In this document: piece by piece, positions 24,030 to 36,456 of the stretch
Layout: every line of letters begins with the position of its first letter
Numbering within the stretch: the first letter of the stretch is position 1
Source of the DNA: Cryptomeria japonica
Lineage: Eukaryota; Streptophyta; Pinopsida; Cupressales; Cupressaceae
Assembly (NCBI RefSeq): GCF_030272615.1
Contig: NC_081405.1
Coordinates: forward strand, 311,875,235-311,939,234
Reading direction: 5' to 3'
Length of the DNA: 64,000 nucleotides
Notes under the pieces: generated by a model
Seen by the model: only the letters and a program-made list of their open reading frames with translations
What the model was told of the DNA's origin: nothing
Databases searched by the model: none
Made by a program: the position numbers and the translations under genes

Positions 24030-24640
24030 AACTCCCAAAATGGCTAAGTCAAGGAAAGGGTGCCAAATCCATGGTGCCTTGGAAAAGGTGAAATCTGAAG
24101 AATTCCTTGACCTAGTGGAATTAGCGCCCAGGTCTTTGACTAGGGCGCTAAAATGACCAAGTCATGGAAAATCCAAAAGTTGCAAAATTCCTTCATCAAG
24201 TGAATTTAGCCCCCAAGCAGGTATAAGGGTGCCAAAGTGGGTTGCTCATGGAAAGTTGACAAAATGCCAAATTCCTTGGCATAGGTGAAATAGTGCCCAA
24301 GTCTTGGATAGGGCACCAAAATGGATAAGATATGGAAAACCCAAGAGTAATGGAATTCCTTCAACATAGCAAAATAAAGTCCATGTCCCAAGAGGGCGCC
24401 AAATTGAGGTGGTTAAGGAAAAGTGCAAAACATCAAATTTCCTCCTCTACATGAAATTAATGCCCATACACAAAGAAGAGCGCTAAAATGACAAAGGCAT
24501 GGAAAACTTCAAAATCATAAATTTCTTCACCATGGAGAAAATGTGCTCCAGGAAAAGAATGCGTGCCAAAATGACATCAAGGAAGGAAAGTCTAATTTTC
24601 TAGAATTCCTCTAGGACAAGTAGAAAATGTAGAAACATGA
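24030..24640. repeat. About seven copies of an 84-bp minisatellite inside the solo LTR
   Basis: Units begin GCGCTAAAATGACC, GTGCCAAAGTGG, GCACCAAAATGG, GCGCCAAATTGAGG, GCGCTAAAATGAC and GTGCCAAAATGAC at 24145, 24229, 24313, 24396, 24480 and 24563, with an earlier one at 24060. Spacing is 83-85 bases. Each unit contains ATGGAAA and AATTCCTTC-like words. Units are quite diverged, so the array is old. Confidence 0.85.
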
Positions 24641-25367
24641 TTTGGGAGGAAAATTTCAAAATTCCAAAGAAAATCCCTCCACAGGGTCATTCCAGCGCCC
24701 AAGTTTGAAGATTGAATTCCAAGGCATGGAAATTTGAAATCAAGGATGAACTGAATAAGAAAATTTCCCTTGGGAAAACTTTTGAAAAATTCATTTTTGG
24801 GCATAAAAAATCATTTGAATTTCAAAATTATGATAGATTTGGATTCGTGAGAGAATTTTCTCTCTTGGACCCTGGAACCCTAATTTGAAAATTTTCCTAA
24901 AAATTAGGAAATGTGCAGAATTGACAAAAAATCTTCTCCAGGGCAAGGAAAATTTAAAATCTCAAGAAAATTCTTCCCAGATAAAATTTTCTCTCTCCAG
25001 GGGTTTCTCGCCAAGTGGCAACAGGGTCAACGCATGAAGAATTAATAGAGCATCTTTCGCATGCAGCTATCACATTTAAGGTATTATGGTGGATTCCTTT
25101 TGTATGCAGTCGTCGCATGTGGAGATGATGGTACATTTATGGCATGATGGGGTGATTTGTGCATGGAGAAATATTTAGTGCATGTTGAGCGAATTTAGTA
25201 AAGAATGGCGCATTTAATGCATTTTCGATACTAGTTGTAATGGGTTGGAATTAATTATGGGCACAATGGGCATTTATTGCTGATGCCCACCTTGTTGCAT
25301 CATGTGTGGGGAATCTTTTAGGGGAAAACCCTAATTAGGGTTTTGCATGTAGCCAAGGCATGAAGCC

Positions 25368-25375
25368 TATATAAA
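25368..25375 (+). promoter_or_regulatory. TATA box of the solo LTR
   Basis: TATATAAA followed by GGGGTGAAGCCCCTCATTTG, a GC-flanked context typical for an LTR promoter. A corresponding site lies in the related LTR on the minus strand near 63475. Confidence 0.55.
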
Positions 25376-26439
25376 GGGGTGAAGCCCCTCATTTGTAAAG
25401 GGAAGAAGGCTTTTATGAAATTTTTGCGATAAGTTTTGAGATAATAACAGTGAAACATTGTTCTCTGATGGTGTCCACTTAAGTTATTTTCTGAAACTTG
25501 CATGGTTTCACCTTCCTCACTTAGAGTAGAAGTAGTATAGTGCTTTGATTTCAATGGAGAATGTAATGGTGTTTGATGAATTTCCATGGTTCATACCTTT
25601 TGCATCTTGCTGATTGTAAGTTGTAGTGTAAAGTTAGTCTGAACCCCCAAATTTGTGCTAAGTTCGATTGAGAATAGTTGTTTGGATTGCGTCATGTTGG
25701 GTATTCAAATGCACTTTCTCAATTTGAAAATCCTTCAACATTTTCAGAAGATTGCACCTGTTCTTGTGGAGTTGTAGTTAATCTTGGCGAAGCAGAGCTT
25801 GGTTTATTTGGGATTTGTCCACTAAAGCATTATCTATTGATATCATTGCCCTTAGGAGTAGATCTATATCCTTCTAACCCTTTCCCCTTTATTTTTAGTT
25901 CATTTTAGTTCATTTGAAGCAGAAGCATCGCATAATTGCTATATCCGATGATGAAGTTCTAGCCACAAAAAAGAGGTGAAAGAATGATTCAAACGTAAGT
26001 TCCCTTGGATTACCAGCATATCACATCCGCCAACTAAGTCACGTCCATTGCAAAAGGAACCTTGGAGTTGATTGTTTGAACTCATGACAATCTTAGCATA
26101 CAATCGTACTTTGATCAAGAGAGAATGAAGTGACTATTAGGCAACTTTATTTTGTATTCGATGTAGTCATAAAAAACACATCAACAGGGCCCAACTAGGC
26201 TAGCATTTATTGATTTAAGAGTGGTAGGGCAAAGAGTGTTGCTGTGTTTCACTTTTTTTTATCAGTGAAAAGTATTTGTTTATATTTATATTGAAACAAA
26301 AAATATACAGTATACGAGTATAAGTCTAATTTTCACAGTTTGTGAAATAGTAAACACTTCAAAAACCCTCAAATCCACTAGTCCTATATCTTTCTACCCA
26401 TCGAATCTCACCAGTCTACTCTATGTGTATAAACAAAAT

Positions 26440-27140
26440 ATACGAAAGAAGCTACTTTCGTACTGTTCTTATTTGCTGTCCTCTTCCTTTCTTATTTGCT
26501 TTCCTCTTCCTTCATTGGCCATGTCACCCAATAATCTCCCTTGTCGAACTTCAATTTCTTCCTTGTTGGTACTTGCCCAGACTTGTTCACCACTCGTTGT
26601 TCTTGCTCTTGGTCCCTCAGATACTCCTTCAGAAAGGTACACCCTATCTGTGCTTCAGCTCTTCTATCCCCTTTGTCGCAGCCGACACTCAAGAGAAGAA
26701 AGGGATGCAGAGGTGGAGTAAACTCGGCCACATGAAGCCAATCTCCACTTGGTGCCTTGAAGCCCTCTCTAGGAACAGAGATGGCAATGAAGGCATACAA
26801 ACCATAGCACCACTCCCCTTTCACAGCTGTGTTCATTATCTAGTGCATGTCTTCTTTGCCATCAAGTTCCAAGCACCATGCCAAAAATAGTGATGCCACA
26901 TCCACATGAGCTCACTATCTATACTCGGAAGCCATATATTCTTCTCCCAGTATCATTTTAACAATTTGAAAGAACATTGGATCTTCAAACTGGAAGATAT
27001 CCTTCAGATGGTCATCTATAATACAACATAGAAATGCCAATTGCTGTTTCTTTGTTCGTAGGATAAAGCTTGCCTCCATTTTATCTCTGCAACTCCCAAT
27101 GACAGCTACCAATTTCCACACAAAATGGTAAATATTGCAT
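26440..27140 (-). pseudogene. Decayed coding sequence, family not recognised
   Basis: Two minus-strand ORFs look like protein: a 68-codon one (ATG near 27121) with LRTKKQQLAFLCCIIDDHL and FEDPMFFQIVKMILGEEY, and a 114-codon one (ATG near 26836) with AEAQIGCTFLKEYLRDQEQ and VPTRKKLKFDKGDYWVT. The second frame stays open upstream to about 26895, across one TAG, through ASLFLAWCLELDGKEDM. Frame changes separate the two parts. The composition is that of an ordinary conserved cellular protein and not of gag or pol, but I cannot name it. It sits between the solo LTR and the first copia LTR. Confidence 0.4.
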
Positions 27141-27279
27141 CGCCTTCGCCTCCAAAAACTTCATTCACATGTATCGGTGGTTTGGAAAACTCACTGCCTT
27201 CATTATTTCAATTATTCCATCCTTCAGTTCTCCACCATACTCTCTAAATCTTCAATTTGTATCTCTCGGAAGTCCTCTC

Positions 27280-29088
27280 TGTTGGAAATGGAGATGCTCT
27301 GAGAGGGGGGGGTGAATCAGAGTGTAACGATTTTCACAAGAATTTCTTCACAACTTGACAATCTTGTTTAACAATAAGCACAGATGAATGTAAGATGAAA
27401 GGCTAAACAAATGAGACTTAACACCTTAAACTAACATTGTTAACAACGCAAGAAATACATAATAAGACCAAATAAAAAACTTGAATCATGTTTTTCAGAA
27501 AACAAAAAGTTTTTGATTCTTTTACAAAAACATAGAACGGTTAAACGAGTATTGCAAAGATTGCAACACATAAGTTCAAGCAAAACAGAGTATGAAATAA
27601 AGGAAGCAAAAGACATGTAGTATCAGAGCATAAACCAGTAAGACAAACTGAGACAAGATAGGGCACATAACACCATAGTTTTCATGAGTGGAAAACCCTC
27701 CTGGGGTAGAAAAACCACTCGGTAAGATCCCTTATATTATTTCAAAGAGCACCAACTCAGTACACAAGATTTAGAAACCACAAGGCCTCAAGGAGAACCA
27801 ACCCCTCTTTCTTATCCAATAGAAACATTCCAACTCAAGCTACAATCATTGGTAATTTTATGAATGCACTTAATTCTGCAGTCACAAAACCATCAGTGAT
27901 TGGAGTGAGTATATTTTACCAATTTGTACAAATGATTCTCTCTAAATGATTTTTACAACAATATTCTTCAAGGCTTTGAATCATATATAGAGAATAATAA
28001 CATTCTTTTAAAGAAATTAAACACTATCAGAGAGAAAACTCAATCTCTAAACAACAAAATAATTTCAACCATTATAGCCTCATGTACTCTGCAACAAAAC
28101 AGAGTAATACTCTCAAACCCTCGACTATCAAAAATCTCTGATAGTCTTTTGTTATACACAACACTTTGTTTTTCTTTTTCAACAAATTCTTTGTCTTTCC
28201 CTTATTCACACTCCTCACCCGATTTCAACATGTTCTGTTCTGTATTTAAACTGTTCTCTTCCCCAAACAAAAAACATCTTCAAGAATAACCCTCGTATAG
28301 GGTTACCAAACCCTTACGGGAATTTGCAAACTAAAAACAAATAACCGATTAACTGTGCAACTAGAAGAGAAGCTGAGAGATAAACTAAAGATGCTTGAAT
28401 TTACCAAATTTGAAAAACCAAAAATAAAGCCAAGTCTGTTTCATTATTTCCATTTTTCATGACTGAAAAACCAGATTCGAAATACCTGAATCTTTTTAAA
28501 CAGATGAATAAGAATATTACCTGTAATACGCAACCTCATTGATAATTGAAAAGAAACTAACCAGAAATCCATTTAGCTCACTGTTAAGTCCACTCTTGCA
28601 TCATTCTTTCCTACCAAACAAACTAACTTCGAGCTCCTTTTCTACAGCGGCGGCTGCATATCTCTCATGGCGTCTAGGGTTTGAGACGGACTTCAACCAA
28701 CATTAAACTTGTTCAAAAACAAATGAAACAAAGTGATGCTTCCAAAAACTTTTAATCTGTCAGTCACATAGAGTATTCCGAAGTATATGCTATTAGTTCA
28801 TAGACATATTAAACACAATATTAACCAAAGATACCGTTCAATAAATGCCAAGTCAGTGTTATTCACTGTATCTATGTCACCAGCCTGGCCCGAGAGAAAG
28901 GCGTTTTAAAAATATAACACGTCAGCTTAATTCAATGTATCCGTGTCACCAGCCTGGCCTGAGAGAAAGGCTTTTTAAGAATATAACCAAATGCTTAATA
29001 CACTCGCCTCAAAATATGAAATTTAAGAAACACAACTTCTCCCTTTTTATTTTCTTGTCATCAAGGACAAAAGTATCAAAGAGCAACA
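27280..29088 (-). repeat. LTR 1 of the Sire-like tandem (3' LTR of copy A)
   Basis: The plus strand starts TGTTGGAAATGGAGATGC and ends GTATCAAAGAGCAACA, length 1809; read on the minus strand it starts TGTTGC and ends CCAACA. The minus-strand polypurine tract AAAGGGGGAG lies just before it. It is nearly identical to the LTRs at 34648 and 42047. Confidence 0.92.
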
Positions 29089-29110
29089 AACTCCCCCTTT
29101 GTCCTTGATG
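29089..29110 (-). promoter_or_regulatory. Polypurine tract of copy A
   Basis: On the minus strand AAAGGGGGAGTT immediately precedes the LTR start TGTTGC. It is the primer for plus-strand DNA synthesis. Copy B has the same tract at about 36457-36475. Confidence 0.8.
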
Positions 29111-29354
29111 GCAAAAAAAATTAAAAAGAAAAAAAACTCAAACCAACGTTGCCATGAAATATGTTGTCAACTGAAAGGACCAAAATCAATGTAAGGAATT
29201 CCACTGTCAACAAATACAACATATACAATCAACACTAAACCTTGTCATATGCAAACCTGTAAAAAATACAAGATCCTCTGAACCTGTAAAATGCAATTCT
29301 GTAAAAAGAATGAATACTGTCAGAATAATGAACTCCCAATCTGATCTGTATCAA

Positions 29355-29700
29355 ACAAGAATACCAAATTGTAATACCAAAATAAAATGTCAATGCCACT
29401 GTAATATCAAAATGAAATACCAATGCCTGAAATACCAATGCCACTTTAATATCACTGTAATATCAACTGAAATACCAATGTCACTGTAATATCAAAATGA
29501 AATACCAATGCCTGAAATACCAATGCCACTGTAATATCACTGTAATATCAACTGAAATACCAATGTCACTGTAATATCAAAATGAAATGCCAATGTCTGA
29601 AATGCCAAAATGAAATACCAATGCCTGAAATGCCAAAAATGCCAATGCCACTGTAATATCACTGTAATATCAACTGAAATAACAATGTCACTGTAATGAA
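29355..29700. repeat. CCAATG/CACTGTAATATCA minisatellite of copy A
   Basis: The words GAAATACCAATG, CCACTGTAATATCA and CTGTAATATCAACTG alternate many times between the pol stop codon and the polypurine tract. The same array is in copy B (36735-37070) with nearly the same order, so it is a fixed part of the element's 3' untranslated region. Confidence 0.9.
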
Positions 29701-29801
29701 ATACCAATTTCTCCCCCTTTTTTTTCTTTTTTTTTTTGTTTTAATCACAAGGACAAAAAGAAAGTAAATCAACAGAGCAACACGCCCCCTCAAATCATGC
29801 A

Positions 29802-31181
29802 TTAGGTGGAGACAAGAGCAGATTGAGAAAGCACTCCCAATCTATCCCTTAACCGTTCAAAGACTTCTTTAGACAAAGCTTTTGTAAAAATATCCGCTAC
29901 TTGTGCCTGAGAAGGTACATATAAAACTTGAAATTCATTAGCCAACACTTGTTCTTGTAGAAATAGTAATTTAATAGCAACATGTTTAGTGCGAGAGTGC
30001 ATCATACGATTCTTTGAAAGACTGATGGCACTAGTATTATCATAGAAGATGGAGATGGGTTTGTCAACTATAATACCCATATCAGCAAGTTGATGAGACA
30101 TCCAGATTAATTGCGTATAACAAGTTGTTGTTGCAATATATTCAGATTCTGCAGTTGATAAAGTGACACATTCTTGCTTTTTGCTGTGCCAGGCAACAAG
30201 GCGATCTCGTAAGAAGAAAGCTGCACCACTGGTGCTTTTTCTATCATCTATACAGCCAGCCCAGTCAGCATCCGTAAAACCAACAAGAGTAAAATCATTA
30301 TTTCGTGAATACCACAAGCCAAAGTCTAAAGTACCTTGAATATAATTGAATATCCTTTTTATAGCAATCAAATGAGATTGTTTGGGAGCAGACTGAAAAC
30401 GTGAAACCAAACAAACTGCATGCATCAAATCAGGCCTAGATGCAGTTAAATACAGTAGGCTACCAACCATTGATCTATACTCAGATTGATTTACCTCAGG
30501 TGAGTCATCTGACTTGGTCAATTTACAACCAGTCTCCATTGGAGTACTAATAGGTTTGCAATCTATCATATTGAACTTTTTAAGCATCTCTTTTGCATAT
30601 TTGGTGTGTGAGAGAAAAATGCCTTGTTCAAGCTGCATTACTTGAAGCCCAAGAAAGAAGGTTAATTCACCTAACATGGACATTTCAAATTCAGATTCCA
30701 TGAGTTTTGAAAACTTTTTGGACACGGCATCATTATGATAGCCAAATATAATATCATCCACATAAACTTCAACAACTAAAGTATCATTACCTTGAATTTT
30801 GACATACAGGTTACTGTCAACACCACCTCTAGTATATCTGTTTGTTGTAAGATGGGCATCTAACCTGGAGTACCAAGCTCTTGGAGCTTGTTGAAGGCCA
30901 TAAAGAGCCTTTTTCAACTTGTATACATAATCAGGTTTATCTGCAGAGACAAACCCTTCTGGTTGTTCCATATATACCTCTTCATCAAGATAACCATTAA
31001 GGAATGTTGTTTTAACATCCATTTGATACACTTTAAAGTTTTTATAACATGAATATGCCAGAAATATTCGTATTGACTCTAGCCTAGCAAAAGGTGCATA
31101 TGTTTCACCAACCTTCTTGCTGTGCATAGCCTTTACACACAAAGCGTGCTTTATTCCTAATAACTTTACCAGATTCATCAA
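29802..31181 (-). pseudogene. Copy A reverse transcriptase and RNase H
   Basis: An open frame of 459 codons begins inside the reverse transcriptase. It shows QMDVKTTFLNGYL, LYGLQQAPRAWY, the catalytic YVDDII, then TDADWAG, STAESEY and a downstream DN, the D-E-D set of copia RNase H. It is nearly identical to the copy B protein. An eight-base deletion near 31110 (relative to copy B) separates it from the upstream integrase frame, so the polyprotein is broken here. The domain itself keeps its catalytic residues. Confidence 0.9.
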
Positions 31182-32394
31182 GTTTATTTCTAAAAATCCA
31201 TTTACCCCCTATAACATTTTTATCATCTGGTCTAGGCACAAGTTCCCAGGTTTTATTCTTTTCTATTTGACTGATTTCATCTTGCATAGCATGCAGCCAA
31301 CAATCATCAATAAGAGCTTCAGAAACAGACTTAGGTTCAGAATCAGTTACCAGACAGTAATGCTCAGCCATTTGAGCTTGTTCACCAGTTTTTGCTCTTC
31401 TCCTAGTCAAGATTCCAGCATCCATTTCACCAATAATTTGACTTTCAGGATGTCTTTTAGTAATGATTCTAGAGGGTTTATGTAAAGGAATTTCAGTTTT
31501 AGGACTTGGTGGAGGACTCTTTTCATTTGAAATTTCTGCTTCAGCGGATTTAGGAACTTGTTCCAGTCTTATTGAAATATCCTCTTCAACATCCTGCATA
31601 CCATCACTTAGAAGAAATTGCTCATCGAATCTTACATTAATAGTTTCAACAATCTTGTTCAATCTATTATTGAAACATCTATAAGCTTTGCTATGAGTAG
31701 AGTATCCAAGAAAGATACCCTCATCAGTCTTAGCATCAAAACTACCTAGATTTTCTTCATCTCTTTTTATATAACATTTGCAACCAAAAATTTTGAAGTA
31801 TTTAATTGATGCAGCTTTACCATACCAAAGTTCATAAGGAGTAAAAGTGGATTTTACCCTGATTTGCACACGATTCAAAATGTAAACTGCTGTGTGAACA
31901 ACTTCTTTCCAATATTTGTCAGGTAGATTTGCTTCATTCAGCATTGTGCGAGCCATCTCTTTAACTGTTCTATTTTTTCTTTCAACCAGCCCGTTCTGTT
32001 GAGGTGTTCGGGTAGTAGCATATTGTCTTTTAATGCCATGTTTCTCACAATAATCTATAAACTCTTGTGATGTAAACTCACCACCTTTGTCTGATCTTAA
32101 ACATTTGAGCTTTAAATCAGTTTCACGTTCAACCATTTTCCTGAAAATTTTAAATCTGACAAATGCTTCAGATTTATGTTTGAGAAAAGTAACCCATACC
32201 ATTCTTGTATAATCATCCACAAAAAGCATGAAGTATTTTTCACCGTTGATGGATTGTGTCTTGGTTGGACCACATAAATCTGTGTGAACAAGTTGTAATG
32301 GTCTAGTAGAAGAGTGTTCTTTAGATTTAAAAGTTGTTTTTGTTTGTTTACCTTTAAGACACTCTTTGCACACAGAGTTTTCTGGTTTACTCAA
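31105..32394 (-). pseudogene. Copy A integrase and start of reverse transcriptase
   Basis: A 429-codon frame covers the C-terminal part of the GAG-pre-integrase zinc region (CKECLKGKQ), an integrase core with D (HTDLCGPT), D (RSDKGGEF) and E (NGLVERKNR), the GKAASIKYFKIFGCKCYI region, and the reverse transcriptase N-terminus ([21 protein letters not shown]). It ends by frameshift at the eight-base deletion. Integrase inserts the cDNA into the genome. All three catalytic residues are present. Confidence 0.9.
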
Positions 32395-32471
32395 GATAGG
32401 TAAGCCTCTAACATTCTGATTCTTGCTGATTCGAACAGATTATCAAAGTTCACATGTCCCAAACGTTTGTG

Positions 32472-33164
32472 TCACAACCAATTTTCCTCAACTTGACCCA
32501 TAAAACACATGCCTTCATTGATTTCATAGTTTGTGGAGTCAAGCAGGTTGTAAACATTGCCAATTGTTCTCAACCCAGCAGCTACAATTTTACCAGACTT
32601 AGTTTTTATAGTACAACCATGAGAAGTGAAGGACACATTATAACCACTATCACAAATCTTACTAACACTAAGTAGGTTGTGTTTCAATCCTTCAACAAAA
32701 TACACATCATGTATTGGAGTATCATCATTCAGTAATAATGTACCCTTACCTCTGACGAAAGCTCTTGAATTATCACCAAATCTTACAAAACCTCGATCAA
32801 AGTCTTCAAAATGAATAAATCTATTTTTGTCTCCTATCATATGGTGTGAACAACCATTGTCCAACACCCACAGTGACTTCTTACTTGAAAAGAATGCAGA
32901 TTGCACTATCATAGACTGTTCAATACTAGAGACAAACTTTGGTTTCCATACCTTATGAATATTTGCCTTTGATTTGCATTGAGAAGAAGTATTTCCAAAG
33001 GTGTTACACTTAATGCACTTCACGGTGTTTGGAAAGCCATAGGTTTGATTGTATCCAATCATAGAAGTTCTATGTTGTAAAAATCTGCAAGTGTTAACCT
33101 TATGGCCAAACTTGTTGCAGTAAAAACAGTAACCATGAAAGACTCCAAACCTAAAAGGTGTCAT
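32472..33164 (-). pseudogene. Copy A second zinc-knuckle region and protease
   Basis: The frame starts with two CCHC-like motifs (CFYCNKFGHKVNTC and CIKCNTFGNTSSQC, the latter with Asn where copy B has His) and then the aspartic protease. The protease motif reads WVLDNGCSHHM, whereas copy B and the copia family have DSG. With Asn after the catalytic Asp the protease is probably dead. The frame ends at about 32472, and a small indel near 32440 separates it from the integrase frame. Confidence 0.85.
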
Positions 33165-33176
33165 TTTGTTATAAGC

Positions 33177-33605
33177 CTAAAATTGGTTTCTATTTGTAGG
33201 TTTAGTAATCCGTTTTACTGATTTAGCACTCTCAAAACCTACACCTGTCATATTCTTGCATAGTTTTTGTTTGTTTAAAATTTCATTTAAATGCAAGGTA
33301 CTTTCATACTGCTCAATCTGCTTATGCAAAGAATTAGTTTGCTGTTCCAAAGTATTAACTTTCAATTCACTATCAGCAAGTAAAACTTTTAAATCTTCAA
33401 CTGTTTGCTTTGAATCTTTTAATTCAATTTGCAAAATTTGAATTTCACTTTCATGAGAAACTACAAGCTTCTTTAGTCTTTTGATTTCCTTAAGAGCACA
33501 AAGCAATTCTCCTTCAAGATCAATTTCACCTTGATCTAAGTCATCAGATTTATCTTCTGATATGTTCATTATATCTTTCTTTGAGGAAGTTTCTATTGCA
33601 GCCAT
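33177..33605 (-). pseudogene. Copy A coiled-coil segment of gag
   Basis: A 142-codon frame rich in K/E/L heptads (KEIKRLKKLVVSHESEI and onward) that ends with the conserved NRNQF before the second zinc-knuckle region. It is separated from the upstream gag by one missing T near 33606 (copy B has GTTTATGG where copy A has GTTATGG). Confidence 0.8.
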
Positions 33606-33609
33606 AACA

Positions 33610-34573
33610 AAGTTTCATCACCTTCACAAGGTGAGTCATCTGAATCATTTTCAGAATCTTCTTTTATAAAAAGACTCTTCTTTTTCTGAAACGGATTGAA
33701 TTTCTTTTTAGGGTTCCATTTTTTCTTTCTGAAAACTTTTTCTGATTCTTCTTCTTCACTGTTTTGATCACTCAGGGGACATTGAGCAGCAAAGTGTCCG
33801 ACTTTACCGCAATTAAAGCATTTGAAGGGTAGTTTTCCCTTATATTTTTTTTTTAACTTTCTTACTAGCAGGGCTTCTATAGCATCTCAAAGTTCAGACT
33901 CACGATCTGGTTCCTCTTTCTTTTCTACTTTAAAAGTAGTTTCTTTAGAATTAGAGGAATTACTACCAATTCTCATTTCATAAGCTGTAAGTATGCTTTG
34001 AAGGCTGTCAAGAGACATAGTAGAAAAACTTTTCTTTTCTTCTAAAGTGGACACCTTAGTTTCATATTTAGGAAGTAATGTTCTAAGAGCTTTTCTGACA
34101 ACATCTTTTTCATCAACATTTTCACCAAGACCCCTTCTTGAATTCACAACTTCATCAATTCTAAGAAAATAATTTGCAATAGTCTCATCTTCTTTCATTC
34201 TCAATGACTCAAACTGATTCTTGAGTGTGAGAATTTTAGATTACTTGACCTTTGCATCACCTTGATAAATGGTTTCTAGCTTACTCCATATTTCATTAGC
34301 AGATGCACAATGCATAACTTTAACAAACACATCCTTGGTGAGACCACATAATAGAGCATGCTTAGCTCTATCATTTAACTCATATTGAGTTTTAGCATCA
34401 GGATTTGAAGGAATAGAAGTAGGAACAACATATTTTGTAGTAACAATGTTCCACACATTTACATCAACAAAGATCAAGTATGTTTCCATTCTGATCTTCC
34501 AGAACACATAATCTGTGCCATCAAAAAGAGGAGCTCTTGATAGAGATGCACATTCTTGAGAATGAGCCATCAA
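33610..34573 (-). pseudogene. Copy A gag (UBN2 type)
   Basis: The start codon at 34573 opens MMAHSQECASLSRAPLFDG, a typical copia gag start, followed by YVFWKIRMETYLI. An in-frame TAA near 34241 (copy B has GAA) and a TGA near 33889 (copy B has TCA) split it. After these come the zinc knuckle CFNCGKVGHFAAQC-like region and an acidic tail. Gag forms the particle that packages the element RNA. Confidence 0.88.
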
Positions 34574-34633
34574 AAAAAAACTTCCAAATGACGAGGAACA
34601 ATCCCTAGGACAGACCTATATGAGGGACCCAAT

Positions 34634-34645
34634 GCTCTGATACCA
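34634..34645 (-). promoter_or_regulatory. Primer-binding site of copy A
   Basis: On the minus strand TGGTATCAGAGC, initiator Met tRNA type, two bases after the end of LTR2. Confidence 0.92.
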
Positions 34646-34647
34646 CT

Positions 34648-36456
34648 TGTTGGAAGTGGAGACACTCTGAGAGGGGGGGGGGTGAATCAGAGTGTAACGA
34701 TTTTCACAAGAATTTCTTCACAACTTGACAATCTTGTTTAACAATAAGCACAGATGAATGTAAGATGAAAGGCTAAACAAATGAGACTTAACGCCTTAAA
34801 CTAACATTGTTAACAACGCAAGAAATACATAATAAGACCAAATAAAAAACTTGAATCATGTTTTTCAGAAAACAAAAAGTTTTTGATTCTTTTACAAAAA
34901 CATAGAACAGTTAAACGAGTATTGCAAAGATTGCATCACATAAGTTCAAGCAAAACAGAGTATGAAATAAAGGAAGCAAAAGACATGTAGTATCAGAGCA
35001 TAAACCAGTAAGACAAACTGAGACAAGACAGGGCACATAACACCATAGTTTTCATGAGTGGAAAACCCTCCTGGGGTAGAAAAACCACTCGGTAAGATCC
35101 CTTATATTATTACAAAGAGCACCAACTCAGTACACAAGATTTAGAAACCACAAGGCCTCAAGGAGCACCAACCCCTCTTTCTTATCCAATAGAAACATTC
35201 CAACTCAAGCTACAGTCACTGGTAATTTTATGAATGCACTTAATTCTACAGTCACAAAACCATCAGTGATTGGAGCGAGTATATTTTACCAATCTATACA
35301 AATGATTCTCTCTAAATGATTTTTGCAACAATATTCTTCAAGGCTTTGAATCATAGATAGAGAATAATAACATTCTTTTAAAGAAATTAAACACTATCAG
35401 AGAGAAAACTCAATCTCTGAACAACAAAATAATTTCAACCATTATAGCCTCATGTACTCTGCAACAAAACAGAGTAATACTCTCAAACCCTCGACTATCA
35501 AAAATCTCTGATAGTCTTTTGTTATACACAACACTTTGTTTTTCTTTTTCAACAAATTCTTTGTCTTTCCCTTATTCACACTCCTCACCCGATTTCAACA
35601 TGTTCTGTTCTGTATTTAAACTGTTCTCTTCCCCAAACAAAAAACGTCTTCAAGAATAACCCTTGTATAGGGTTACCAAACCCTTACGGGAATTTGCAAA
35701 CTGAAAACAAATAACCGATTAACTGTGCAACGGAAAGAGAAGCTGAGAGATAAACTAAAGATGCTTGAATTTCCCAAATTTGAAAAACCAAAAATAAAGC
35801 TAAGTCTGTTTCATTATTTCCATTTTTCATGACTGAAAAACCAGATTCGAAATACCTGAATCTTTTTAAACAGACGAACAAGAATATTACCTGTAATACG
35901 CAACCTCATTGATAACTGAAAAGAAACTAACCAGAAATCCATTTAGCTCACTGTTAAGTCCACTCTTGCATCATTCTTTCCAACCAAACAAACTAACTTC
36001 GAGCTCCTTTGCTACAACGACGGCTGCATCTCTCATGGCGTCTAGGGTTTGAGATGGACTTCAACCAACAATAAACTTGTTGAAAAACAAATGAAACAAA
36101 GCGATGCTTCCAAAAATTTTTAATTTGTCGGTCACATAGAGTATTCCGAAGTATATGCTATTAGTCCGTAGACATATTAAACACAATATTAACCAAAGAT
36201 ACCGTTCAATAAATGCCAAGTTAGTGTTATTCACTATATCCGTGTCACCAGCCTGGCCCGAGAGAAAGGCATTTTAAAAATATAACACGTCAGCTTAATT
36301 CAATGTATCCGTGTCACCAGCCTGGCCCGAGAGAAAGGCTTTTTAAGAATATAACCACATGCTTAATACACTCGCCTCAAAATATGAAATTTAAGCAACA
36401 CAACTTCTCCCTTTTTATTTTCTTGTCATCGAGGACAAAAATATCAAAGAGAAACA
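34648..36456 (-). repeat. LTR 2, shared between the two Sire-like copies
   Basis: 1809 bases, plus strand TGTTGGAAGTGGAGACAC to ATATCAAAGAGAAACA. It serves as 5' LTR of copy A (primer site at 34634-34645) and as 3' LTR of copy B (polypurine tract just beyond 36456). Its last bases read GAAACA where LTR1 has GCAACA. Confidence 0.92.

Larger units (their letters stand above)
23351..26186 (+). mobile_element. Probable solo LTR, about 2.84 kb
   Basis: The unit starts TGTTGTGGCGTTTTCACACA and ends ACACATCAACA, giving the inverted ends TGTTG and CAACA. The flanking bases are GGTCC (23346-23350) and GGGCC (26187-26191), a five-base target duplication with one mismatch. A TATATAAA box is at 25368-25375. 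The part from about 24850 on is related to the interrupted LTR at the right end of this window (CCTTGGATTACCAGCA, ATCTTAGCATACAAT and TTTGATCAAGAGAG have counterparts there). No primer site, polypurine tract or coding region adjoins it, so it is best read as a solo LTR left by LTR-LTR recombination. Confidence 0.7.

Noticed and set aside
26423-26890. 155-codon plus-strand ORF
   Set aside because: The minus strand over the same bases is clearly more protein-like; the plus ORF is its shadow.
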